From: Berberis thunbergii
Lineage: Eukaryota; Streptophyta; Magnoliopsida; Ranunculales; Berberidaceae
DNA length: 64,000 nucleotides
Assembly (NCBI GenBank): GCA_003290165.1
Contig: QNQO01000222.1
Location: forward strand, 992,001 to 1,056,000
Direction of reading: 5' to 3'
In this document: positions 53,893-64,000 of the stretch, one piece after another
How the letters are laid out: the number at the start of each line of letters is the position of its first letter
How positions within the stretch are numbered: position 1 is the stretch's first letter
Program-made: the position numbers and the translations under genes
The notes under the pieces: generated by a model
Seen by the model: the letters and a program-made list of their open reading frames with translations, nothing else
What the model was told of the DNA's origin: nothing
The model's database searches: none

Positions 53893-56800
53893 TTTATGTT
53901 TTGGAATGCTCGTGGGGTTGGTAATATAGCCACGAGAAAATGATTAAAAATATGGTTGCGAAAAACAATGTTAGAAATCTTATGACAGCAAAGCCGATGA
54001 TTGACGCTAGTAGATACATGGAGATTGGCAACAAACTAAAGCTTGCAGACTTCGCCTCAAATGACATGGTTGGTGGAAAGATATGGGTCTTTTGGGATGT
54101 CGCTCTAGACCTCCCGATTGTGAATATGTCAGATCAGATCATTCATTGTAAGGTAACAGATTCTGCTTCAAGAATTTTTTTAATTTATTTTGTTTATGCT
54201 AAATGCTCGGTTGAAGAGAGAAAGGGAACTTTGGTCAAATATGGTTAATTTTGCTTCTAATCATGATCTGCCATGGCTGGCTGGCGGGGAATTTAATACT
54301 TATTTGCATTCGCAAGAGAAAATTGGGGGAGTAGAACTTTGTTGGCTAGCATGTTTAATTTCACAGATTGTATTTAAAATTGTGGTTTACAAGACTATGG
54401 TTTCTTGGGACCTAGACTCACCTGGTGCAATAATAGGCGAGGAAAACACTGTATTTGGGCCAGACTTGACAGAATTTTAGTTAATTTGGCATGGTTGATA
54501 GTATTGACTATTCAAAAAGTTGAACATCTCAGTAGAACTTTTTCAGATCATTCTCGGCTTCTGTCATCAATGCCAACTCAGCCGAGAACAGGTTATGCCC
54601 CTTTTAGCTTCCTTACTATGTGGATGACACACCCTGGGTTTCTAACCTTGGTTAAAGATATTTGGTTTTCGGACATGGGTAGTATGCGACCTATTGACAA
54701 AGTGCATGTTAAGCTAAAAATGGTGAGAAAAGCTCTTATCTAGTGGAATAGGATGGTATTTGGTAATGTGTTTAGCAGACTGAGATCTTTAGGGGATGCG
54801 ATGCAACAGTGGGAAACTATTCTTTTCGCTGGCTGGGACAATATTGGTAATAATGGTCTTAATGTTGATGCAAATTGGGACATTAATGCATGTTGTAATC
54901 CGAGTCATTGTCAGGCAGAGTACATACTAGCTCTCAAACAAGAGGAGGTTTACTAGATTCAGAAGTCGGGTGAAAAAGAATACAAAGAGGGGGATGCTTG
55001 CACAAAATATATTTTTACTTCCACTAAGTCTAAACAAAAAAGGAGGGCCATTTCTCAGATCACTTTACCTTGTGGAAGGACTATTTCGGATTCAGATGAA
55101 ATTCTTGAAGAATCAAATGGATTTTTCAATAACCTTTTGTCTTCCCAAGGAATCTGTGTGTTGGATACGGAACTGTCAGATTGCATTTAGAATACCATTT
55201 CCTCCGCTAAGTGTGTTGTTTTGGTTAAAAGGCCTTATTTGGATGAAGTTAAAGATGTTGTTTTTGATATTCCCAAGAATAGTGCACTTGACTCGGATGA
55301 ATTTACTACTGGTTTTTTTCAAACATGCTGGGATCTGGTGAGTATTGATATATGGGAAGCTGCTATATTGTTTTTTGAGGAAGAGGCCCTTCCAGCGTCC
55401 TTTTCTGCAAATTTAATGGCTTTAATCCCAAAAAAGGAGAATTCAGGTTCTTTCTCTGACTGTCTCTCCATTAGTCTTTGCAATGTGATTTATAAAGTTT
55501 TCATTAAAATTCTTTGCAATAGATTGCCTTTGCTTTTGCCAGACATGGTTTCTCTGGAGCAGGGGGCTTTTGTTAGAGGAATGTTTATTGGGGAAAATAT
55601 TGGACTAGCACAGGAATTGGTAAAGGGATATCCATAAAAAGGTGTTTAGAGGCAACGTTATGTTCAAGATTGACATGGAGAAAGCTTATGACCGACTTGA
55701 ATGGAATTTCTTGTACGGGATGCTCAAAAGATTTGGTTTCAATAGTAGATTTTGCCATATTATTTCCAATTGTATAGCTTCATGTGGTTTTTCAGCTTTG
55801 TTACAAGGAGTTTACAAAGGATTTTTCAAATCTACCAGAGGGTTAAGGCAAGGGGATCCTCTTTCACCTTTATTATTCATTATTGCCTTTGAAGTTCTAA
55901 GTAGGGGTTTGAATGCAACTTTCAGTAAAAGAAAAATAAGGTATTATTATACGCCTAGAGCCTGCAGACCTATTTCGCACCTTCTCTATGTAGATGATAC
56001 TCTAATTTTTTAAAATGGTAGAAATTATTTAGTTCTGGGGTGCATGGAATTTTTGCAAAGATATTGTAATGCTTCAGGCTAGATAATGAATGAAGACAAA
56101 AGATCATTTTTGCTGGAGGTTAATGCGATAGTAGAAAGAATTGTGGCTTTGAAGAGGTTTACAGGATTCCAGTATAAAAGCTCTCCTTTGACATATTTGG
56201 GAGGACCAATTATTCAAAGGAAAGCAAAGTTTTCTTACTTCGAAGAAATGATTGTTAAAATTCAAAGACATATCCAGGGATGGAAAACAAAACTATTATA
56301 TTTGGGGGAGATTGATTTTGATTAAGCATGTCCTTAGCTTGGTCCCAGTTTACATACTTAGTGCCATGTGTGTGCCCAAGAAAGTTATATCTAGAATTAA
56401 CGACCTATTAGCGGATTTCTTTTGTGGGGAATGTGAAGGCAGGTTGAAGAAAAAATGGGTGTCATGGGAAAAAAATTGTTTGCCACAATAGGCAGAAGGG
56501 TTGGGTGTTAGAAATTTGACAGTAGTGATGAAGGCTTTTCGAGTTAAGGCTTTTTGAAACCTAATTATTTCAGACTCTTTATGGGTTGTTTTTATGAGAA
56601 ATAAATATTGGTTGCCTAGAGTCTTGTTGAACAGCAAAGTTGTGAAGTGTGGAGCGTCTCCTTTTTTCAAGAAGATCATGCTTGGTAAATCTTTGACATT
56701 TAACAATTCATTCTGGCGCATTGATAAGGGCAATATTAGTTTCCTCAAGGAAAACTGGAATCTGGTGGCCTCCTTCAAAAGGGCGAAGGATTTAATCTGT

Positions 56801-58027
56801 CGTGGGGTTTGGCCCACGGTTATGGAAGTGATATTGGGCAATTTTGAATTGCTTAACCCAAGCCTCAGATAGTTGGCGTGTAGTCTTTTTGCAGATAGAT
56901 TGAGTGGTAAGAAATATGGTGAGGATGGGTGTGCATGGGCTTCGAACTTGGATGGACTTTTTTCTATTCATTCTGCTTATGAATTGTTACGAAATCAGGG
57001 GGTGAAAAATGAGATAAGTAAAATGGATATGGCAAGACATTATTTCATACAAAATCTCATTTTTTGTTTGGAAATTACTGCGTAGAGGTGCGCCAGTGGA
57101 TGGAGAGTTGTAAAGATGCGGTTTTAGCCTAGCTTCGAGATGTAGGTGTGTTGTGCTAATCCGAAGACGGAATCTCTGATTCACTTATTCCTGGATGGTC
57201 AGTTGGCGGTAAAGGTGTGGAGTCACTTTGAAGGGGTGTTTGACGTGCATATAAGGAAACCAACAGAGATCTCTACAGTGATATTGATTTGGTTCAAAAG
57301 AACCAAGATGAACTCGCAAACAATGTGTTATACTTTCTTACTCCTATGTTGGTTTTATGGGAAATTTGGAAGCAAATGTGCAAGTGTGTCTATGAAGATG
57401 CTTCTCCAAATTCTGTTTTGTAATTCTAAACATTAGGCGCAATTTGAGGTTGGCAAACACTTTTATCATTCCAAAATAATTAAGTTGGAATAAGGCCCCA
57501 TTAAGAGCTTTGGGGCTACTTGAGATCCCAGTCAGAAGGAAGGTTGTCATTATTGTTTATTGGATTCCCCCTTATGTAGATTGTTTGGCTCTTAATGTTG
57601 ATGGATCCTCTCACTAAAATAAGGCAACAGGAGTTGTGATTATTAGAGACCCAAGGGGTCTTTGTGTAGTGGAAAAGCGATATTTTTTGGGGAAGGTTCA
57701 AATAATAAAGCGGAAGCTTTTGCTGTCGTGGAAGGTTTGCGCCTTTGTTTCTCATTGGGTTTTAGAAAAGTGATTGTCCAATCGGATTTGGAACTAGTTT
57801 GTGGTTGGTTTAGGGAGACCTTTAAAATTCATTGGCATTTGGAGAACACTTTTAAATAAATTAAGGTGCTAGGAGAAAAAATTTCGGTTGATTGCAAGCA
57901 TATCTATAGAGAGGCAAATGCGGTGGTAGATGCGCGAGCGGATAGAGCACAAAAAATTATAGGATTGTCACATACGGAGCGAATGGTTTTGCTTGATAGT
58001 TCCCACATGGCTTATGTTCGTCATGGT
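53893..58027 (+). pseudogene. LINE ORF2 (endonuclease, RT, zf-RVT, RNase H)
   Basis: The start MFWNARGVGN at 53893 is the AP-endonuclease N-terminus of plant LINE ORF2. Endonuclease motifs continue as FVYAKCSVEER-like, LAGGEFNTYL and LSRTFSDHSRLL. RT spans about 55220-56015: ANLMALIPKKE, EQGAFVRGMFIGENIGLAQE, MFKIDMEKAYDRLEWNF, GLRQGDPLSPLLFI and an intact catalytic LLYVDDTLIF. Then come the LILIKHVLS block (56320), zf-RVT (57110-57240) and RNase H (57580-58025) with GSNNKAEAFAVVEGL and QSDLELV. Frameshifts and stops are frequent, but all domains are present, which makes it the most complete LINE here. Confidence 0.9.
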
Positions 58028-59100
58028 AATGAGTAGAAGAAGTATGTTTGAAAATATGCAGGTTTTAGCCACTTGTTTGGGATGCAGGAGACGTGGAACA
58101 GCAGCCATGTTGGCTGGCTGGACTGAGATGCGGGGAGTCGGTGTTATATGGCACAGTTTGGGTCGTTACTGCCTCCGCATTGACGTGGACAGAGTGCTCT
58201 GTTTTGGTGCAAACTGGGGAGAGTTTATGGCTATGGCGGAATTTGTATTCAGGGCGCTTTATCTCTGTTTTGGTGCTGCTTCTCCTTATATTTTTATTGG
58301 TTGTTTGCTGGTCAGGTTATTGAATTCGGGAAGCAAATTTCGAGGGTGCTTTGTGTGTGCTAAAGATGGATTGGGATTGATATCGAGCGGGGCTTGCATG
58401 ATGTTTTTGGTGTTTGCAAGTTTTTATTATTGCAAATTGCAAATTGTGATTGCAAGTTTTATGTCTACAAGTTGCAATGTGCAAGTTGAAAGTTTTTGCA
58501 AATTTGTTATCTTTACAAGATGCAAGTGTTTAGTTTGGCAAGTTGAAGTTGACACACTTTTCTGGTAAGTTGTGGTGAAGATGATTCTTCTAGTATTCAG
58601 TTTGTGGTGTGAAAAGATAATATGCTGCTTCTGTTGAGTTTTACACATGCTGATCGGTGGCCAGGTTGGCAAATTGTGCTTGCTGGAAATTGGCAGGATA
58701 TTGATTTTGAGCGGGGTTGGCATGATGTGTTGGGTGTTGGCTAGTTGTTATGATGGCAATTTGCGAATTGTGTTTGTTAGGTATGATTGCAAGTTGCAAA
58801 TGGACCTTGCAAGTTGTTATAACTTGCAGTTTGCAAGTGGTAAGTTGCAAGTTTCATAGTAGGCAAGTTTGTTATGTTCATTAGATGCAAGTTGCTATGT
58901 GTGCAAGTTGCAGGTTGGAGTAAATGCACAATTTGATCAAGTTGCAAGTTGTGCAAATGGTTCTTGGGCAAGAATATAAATGGGTAATTGGTTAAGGTCT
59001 TTCCTTTCTCATCTATTTGTTTTGTTTATAAGGTCTAGGTGATTTTGGCCTAGAACTAGAATAAGGTCTAAACTTTTCTTTGGTTAAGGCCTTATCCTTG
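58028..59100 (+). repeat. LINE 3' UTR with TGCAAGTTGCAAATT array
   Basis: From about 58410 to 58965 the words TTGCAAGTT, TGCAAATTG and GCAAGTTGCAAG recur more than 20 times at irregular spacing. The array is in the 3' UTR after the RNase H domain. The GGGTAAAGTCG tail module is not seen, so the tail was probably displaced by the following gypsy element. The right limit is approximate. Confidence 0.6.
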
Positions 59101-61159
59101 GTGAAATAGTTATGTTTCTCAATTTTTGATGCAGAAGGATCCGAGTAGATGATGCTGAGCTGTCAGATAGCACATTATTAGCACTAAGATATCTTGAATT
59201 AGTAAATCAGTGCAAGGATGGCAGGAAATCATGATTCTATTTCTAATTTGGCAGTTTTGGGTGCGTTTTAATATTTTGGCCATAACTTTGGCTACGAGTA
59301 TCAGAATCGCGCAAACGACCCCAATTCGGAAAGCTCTTTTCAACACGCATGTCGTGGTCAACTAGCTATGCTTATTGTACATGTATTTGAGGCCAAATTC
59401 CACTGTTTCCCTTTTGAATCCACAAATTTAGCAATTTATTTCCCTTTATAGTAATATTTCAATTATTGTTTAAGAAGTGATTCTGAACCCAATTTAGGAA
59501 AAAATTTCTGGTAGTTTATTTCTTTTTATTACGTATTTTATTTTAGCGTGATTATTGGAGTGTTGCAATTTTTGGTAAAATTCCAATATTGATGAGTTTT
59601 AGCTATAAAGCTCGGCTTGTGGGCTGATTTTAGAGATACATTTTATTTGAGTAATTTGATTAAACATTAGAGTTATTTCCTCTGTATTTTTTCGGATGAT
59701 CTTCTTGTGTTCTTCCCTGTCAATTATCTGTTGCTATTAGTCTGCAAAATAATCACTATTCCGCCCAACGTCAGTTTGTATCAGAGCTTCAACATCTTCT
59801 TGGGGTGAGATTTTATCAGTTTTTATGGCTGGTGGTCATGGTCGTGGTCGTAGCGGGCAAGTTCCAAATGAGCAAGCCCTTCACCGTGATCGTAGCATTC
59901 AGGAATTGATGATTGAAGATTTACAAAGGCAAGTTGCAGAGCTAACTTAGCGACTAATGAAACAGGAATTCGGTAATCGTGAGATGTAAAATCATGATTC
60001 TGATTCCAGTTTCGAAAACCCGTATCAGAATCGTGCTCGATTCTGGGAGCGACGTGGTCGGGAGGATCGTAATGGAAATCTCGATTTCAAGGTAGATCTA
60101 CCCGAGTTTTCTGGGACGTTATAGGCCGAAGGATTCATGGATTGGTTGAATGGAGTAGAGTGTATCTTTGAGTATAAGGAAGTTCCAGATCCTGTCAAAG
60201 TGAAATTGGTTGCCATCAAACACAAAGGCAGAGCATCTGCGTGGTGGGAGCAGTTGGAGCGATCACGTGACAGGTAGGGCAGCCAAAATCACTGATAGGA
60301 AAATGATGAAGGGTCACATCCTTCCTTTCGCCTACACTCAAACTTTGTTTCAACGACTGCATTCATTGTGGCAAGACACGAAATCAGTTGATGATTACAC
60401 GAACGAGTTCTATCAATTAGTAGCTCGTAATGACTTATCTGAGACGGAAGGGCAGATGGTGGCACGATATTTGGGGGAATTACGACAACCCCTGCAAGAT
60501 GTCCTCAGCCTTTACTCACCGTGGACCGTTTCTGAAGCCTACCATGATGCACTTGGTGTGGAAAAACAACAGAACAGGAGGCCTATGATCAGAAGTGATC
60601 AAAGCAGTCGATAAGTTCGCTCTAAAGAATCTCGTCCTACCCAACCATATCCACAGAGTAACTATACTATTAGATATTTTAGATGTGGTGAATAGGGACA
60701 TAGAGCGACTAATTGCAAGAAGCCTGCTATTCAAAAGGGCAACAATCTCCTGATTGAAGAAGACGTAGTAGACGAATTTGAGGAACTTGGAGAGCCTGTA
60801 TATGACGATGATGAAGATGGAAATGTGTTGTATGGAGATGGTCATGAGACTTTGGTTGTTCGTAAGAGTCTACTGACTCCCAAGGATGATTCAGGGGACA
60901 CTTAGTTAAGAACCAATATTTTCCACATGGCATGCATGGTTTATGGGCATGCATGGTTTCACTGACAGTACAATTATGAGATTTATGCATCAGGTTTTAC
61001 AACCTTTCATGAGGAAATTCATTGTAGTTTACTTCGACGACATCCTCATTTATAGTCCGACATGGGCGACACATTTTGATCACCTTCGTGTTGTTTTTGA
61101 TAAGTTGAGGACGGAGCGTCAGTTCGTTAATCGAAACAAGTGTTTTTTCTTCACTACTT
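59101..61159 (+). mobile_element. Chromovirus-type gypsy element with gag-to-RT deletion
   Basis: The LTR 3' end is near 59770, followed at 59776 by TTTGTATCAGAGCTTC, a degraded initiator-Met tRNA primer site. Gag follows from ATG 59827: MAGGHGRGRSGQVPNEQ, then DFKVDLPEFSGTL, EGFMDWLNGVE, VKLVAIKHKGRASAWWEQLE, LHSLWQDTKSVDDYTNEFYQ and a zinc knuckle GE-GHRATNC (60690) with stops. At about 60905-60965 the sequence jumps into the RT: FMRFMHQVLQPFMRKFIVVY, FDDILIYS, VFDKLRTERQFVNRNKCFFF. The protease and first half of RT are deleted. It is cut at 61160 by the Athila-like LTR. The LTR start is uncertain. Confidence 0.75.
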
Positions 61160-62991
61160 TGATAATCACATAATTATAACATTATTACCTCTTATTATAA
61201 TTTTGTTAATCCTTGTTTTATCTTATTTTAGATTAATTATTAATTTTTTGTGTTCTTGTAGAATTTAGAGCAATAATGAAGAAATCGAAGAAAAATGAGA
61301 TGAACAAATCACAGATGGTGATTTCTGAGAAAAGCCTAAGCCCATGACCTAAACTCAAAACCAAACCTAAAATCAAACCCTTTAACCCAAAACCGAACCC
61401 ATAAACCCAAGCCCAATCAAACCCAAAGAATATTCTCCCAATTATCCCATATCCAGATTTGATTTTACCTTGATCTCCATGAATCATACCTTTATCTCGT
61501 CTCTATTCATTTTGTTCATTATCTATAAATGCAATAGAAAATGAATGTGAAAGGGAAGGAGGAGAAGGGAATCAAGCCTCAATAGCCAAAAACAAACCCT
61601 CCTTCCTTCACAAAGTGATTTTCATCACACCCATCTCACCAGCATCCATCTCTCACTCCCTCTCTGTCCAGACCATCTTCACCTAGCCACCGTCCAGCGG
61701 CCAACCACCGAGCACCACCATCATAGACCTCGCACAACACTCACTATTTTCTCGTCATGTTCCCCTCCCTCTCCCTATTCCATAATGCTACACAACCACC
61801 ACCACAACCGGAGCACGACTCCCTGTTTCTCTCTTCCTCACACAGTGAGTCTCATCACCATCCACACCGTACGCGCAGTCGAACAGCACGCACAGCTGGA
61901 CAGACAGCACGTAGCCACCCTCAACCGTAACCGAACAGCACGCAGTAGCCGGCCGACACAACACCACGCATGCCGGGCAGTCCCACAGTTTTCCCTCCGC
62001 CATCCAACGTCCTGCCGCATGCTCAACCTCCCTCCCACAGCACCTGCAACAACTTGAAGATCTCCCGCACGTTTCCCGCCTTTCTCCTTGTTCAAATCGA
62101 AACATAAAGGTTGGAGTGCTATCTGCACCCCACCTTTTAACTGTGTACGACCACATAAGAGAGAGGAGAGCTACTGGCACCCCGTAGCGCATAAAAGAAC
62201 CCCGACTAGGCTGGTGATGACGTTATTGACATCCAGGAAATCTGATGTACTACCCCACTGGACCTGGCACTGTTTGTAATCTACTGATCTGCTGAGTACC
62301 ACCGCACTGAGGCAGCGACAAACCAAAAGAGTTGTATAATTCATTTTAATTTATTTTAATGACTTAAATGCTTAATTGTTAATTACAATTTATTTCAAAA
62401 ATTTGATAAATTGCTATCACCTTTCATGTTCGATTATAACTTGATATGTTTGGTAGTTAGATTCACATTTTATCAATATTCAAAGCATGTGCTAAAAGTT
62501 ATTAAGCTTAGACTTTAATTAAGTGTGCCTTAAAAAGACACTCAATGCTTGGTAAGAGTTTATTTGCTTGAGATAAATTATTAATGTTTGACAGAAACTT
62601 GATATAATTGAAATTCGATTTTAATGATCACATCTTCGGTGCAAGCAATGGATCCTCATCCCTAAAGCTTCTCGTTTATAATTTATGTAATTTAGATTTA
62701 AATATATTTGCTAACTCATCGGTGAGTCCATACCGCACAAAATCCATCTCATCCATCTTTTTCTTTTGTTTTATTTTTCTTATTTTTAATTTATTTTAGT
62801 TTAGTTTTAAAAACACTGTAACCCCATTTTCTGTAAATTAGTTTAGATAAATTCTAAAATTCAATTGCATCCACTTTCCTCGTGAAATCGACCCGTACTT
62901 GCCGTTGTCTACCAATTAGACACCGTGCACTTGCGATTATTACATGTGGGTCAAATTAGCCAGTTTATTTAGGTCGGTTAAGCCTGCAACA
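61160..62991 (+). mobile_element. Long LTR of an Athila-like gypsy element
   Basis: Begins TGATAATCACATAATTATA directly at the broken chromovirus RT. It ends near 62991 after a CTCGTGAAATCGACCCGTACTTGCCG, then GACACCGTGCACTTGCGA stretch (given in parts), which is the usual end of Athila-type LTRs. TTTTTTGGCAGTG follows, a degraded TGGCGCC primer site. A GC-richer stretch at 61690-62170 has open frames on both strands but no known domain. The length, about 1.8 kb, fits the family. The second LTR lies beyond the window. Confidence 0.55.
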
Positions 62992-64000
62992 ATTTTTTGG
63001 CAGTGTAATTAAATTTAAGATTTATTTTCATTAATTTAAAAAAAAAATTCAGAAAAAAAAGCAATAAATTTTTTTGTTAAGTTCTTTTTACACTCATTTC
63101 ATGTTAGTTGTTTGATTTTGCATAATACACGCTTCTTGAGGAAATTGGACGATCCTGCAAACATCAAGCAAATTTTAATTTTAATTTTTTTTATTTTGTG
63201 AGGAGAGTTTTAATTTTATTTTCACCTTGTTTTACAAGTGTGTGGTGTAATAATTTTTGTAAACTCTATTATTTTCCATTTTTAATCACCTAAAAAAAAC
63301 CCCTAAATTTTCTAAGTCAAAAGAAAATATAGGGAAACAATTTTAATTGTTACCCAATAATTTCTTGTGACTTAGAAATCCGACTTCTAAAACTAAGACC
63401 AGTAATTTGATTGCATATGCTTGTGTGTTTAGTGAAACGGATAAACGGAAGTCGGACATTTTTTTGAATTGTGTTAACTCTTTGTGCAGAGATGTATGCG
63501 CAGACTGTAAGTACTTTTAACTCACGCAACGTATTAGCGACCGGGTGCTTTATGTAATTGTTTGCAATTGTGTGTTGGTTGTTTAAATCATGTAATTGTT
63601 GATACTAAACTTTAGTAATTCATAATAAGCAGACCCAACTTCTAAATAGAAACTGGTGGGACTTGATATCCCCACCTCATCACTCCAACTGTGTGCAACC
63701 AATAGCCAAACATAATTAAAATCAATTAGCAAGTTAGATAGAGCCATCTTTTAGGTACGATGTTCATAAGACAACCAAGACCAAAGTGAATCCAATAATT
63801 TTTGTGTTTGACCAAAGCTAAAAGTGATGATGGGTTTAATCATTCAATGAACTCCAAGGGGCCACTACCACAAGGGTAATTTACCCGGTGCGCCGGGTCA
63901 TAAGTAAGCTACGATCCACAGAAAGGATTGGTGCAACCAACAGTTTTGGTGAGGAACACAAGCCTCAAGTGTACATCTAACGTCACATCGTTCTCACATC
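62992..64000 (+). other. Presumed interior leader of the Athila-like element
   Basis: AT-rich, non-coding-looking sequence from the primer site to the window end. I see no gag start or other domain. Confidence 0.35.

Noticed and set aside
61690..62192. Overlapping open frames on both strands in a GC-richer stretch (90-134 codons)
   Set aside because: No domain, no splice context, and located inside a probable Athila-like LTR. GC-rich sequence has few stops by chance.

Overview
The window is nuclear DNA of a flowering plant, most likely a eudicot. It is AT-rich and dense in plant-type transposable elements: CACTA (En/Spm) DNA transposons, L1-type LINEs, Ty3/gypsy elements of the Tat, chromovirus and Athila kinds, and a copia-like non-autonomous LTR element. 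It also carries fragments of typical plant genes with plant-style GT-AG introns. I find no gene that looks intact from start to stop, no tRNA or rRNA gene, and no CRISPR. This is accessory, transposon-built DNA.

Layout. 1-4.4 kb: 5' half of a CACTA element on the minus strand (TNP2-type transposase N-terminus, terminus at 4430) with a sense-opposed NB-ARC resistance-gene fragment inside it. 4.9-13.6 kb: broken LINEs, one split by a non-autonomous LTR element. 13.6-20.4 kb: remains of two Tat-lineage gypsy elements, including an antisense extra ORF, an LTR interrupted by a Mutator-like MITE with a perfect 9-bp target duplication, and a gag-pol remnant. 20.6-22.9 kb: an unidentified exon, a CACTA terminus, and exons of molybdenum cofactor sulfurase. 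22.9-27.6 kb: a LINE and two LINE 3' tails.

27.66-51.8 kb is the centre of interest: nested, gene-capturing CACTA DNA. A minus-strand block contains the TNP2 transposase C-terminal half, followed downstream by fragments of prolyl oligopeptidase, delta-1-pyrroline-5-carboxylate synthase and a flavin-containing monooxygenase (FMO). Two related CACTA elements are inserted in that FMO sequence. Element 1 is 28585-36968 with 3-bp target duplication ATT; element 2 is 37678-47082 with TCC. Removing each element and one duplication copy rejoins the FMO sequence. The two share termini, palindromic subterminal arrays and a 3'-proximal module, but carry different cargo. Element 1 holds exons of NAD-malic enzyme, a FAM135-like protein, an unidentified gene, ribosomal protein L35 and a TGA bZIP factor. 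Element 2 holds exons of a TBC Rab-GAP, kinesin-5, FCA-like protein, plastid HSP90, an SHI/STY (SRS) factor, endo-beta-mannosidase and possibly an amino-acid transporter. Every cargo exon points the same way and most keep their splice sites, so each element resembles a left-to-right exon train that could be spliced into one chimeric transcript.

51.8-64 kb: a long degenerate LINE, then an internally deleted chromovirus, itself cut by a long Athila-like LTR whose element runs off the window. All gene names come from reading translated exons against remembered family sequences; no database search was run.
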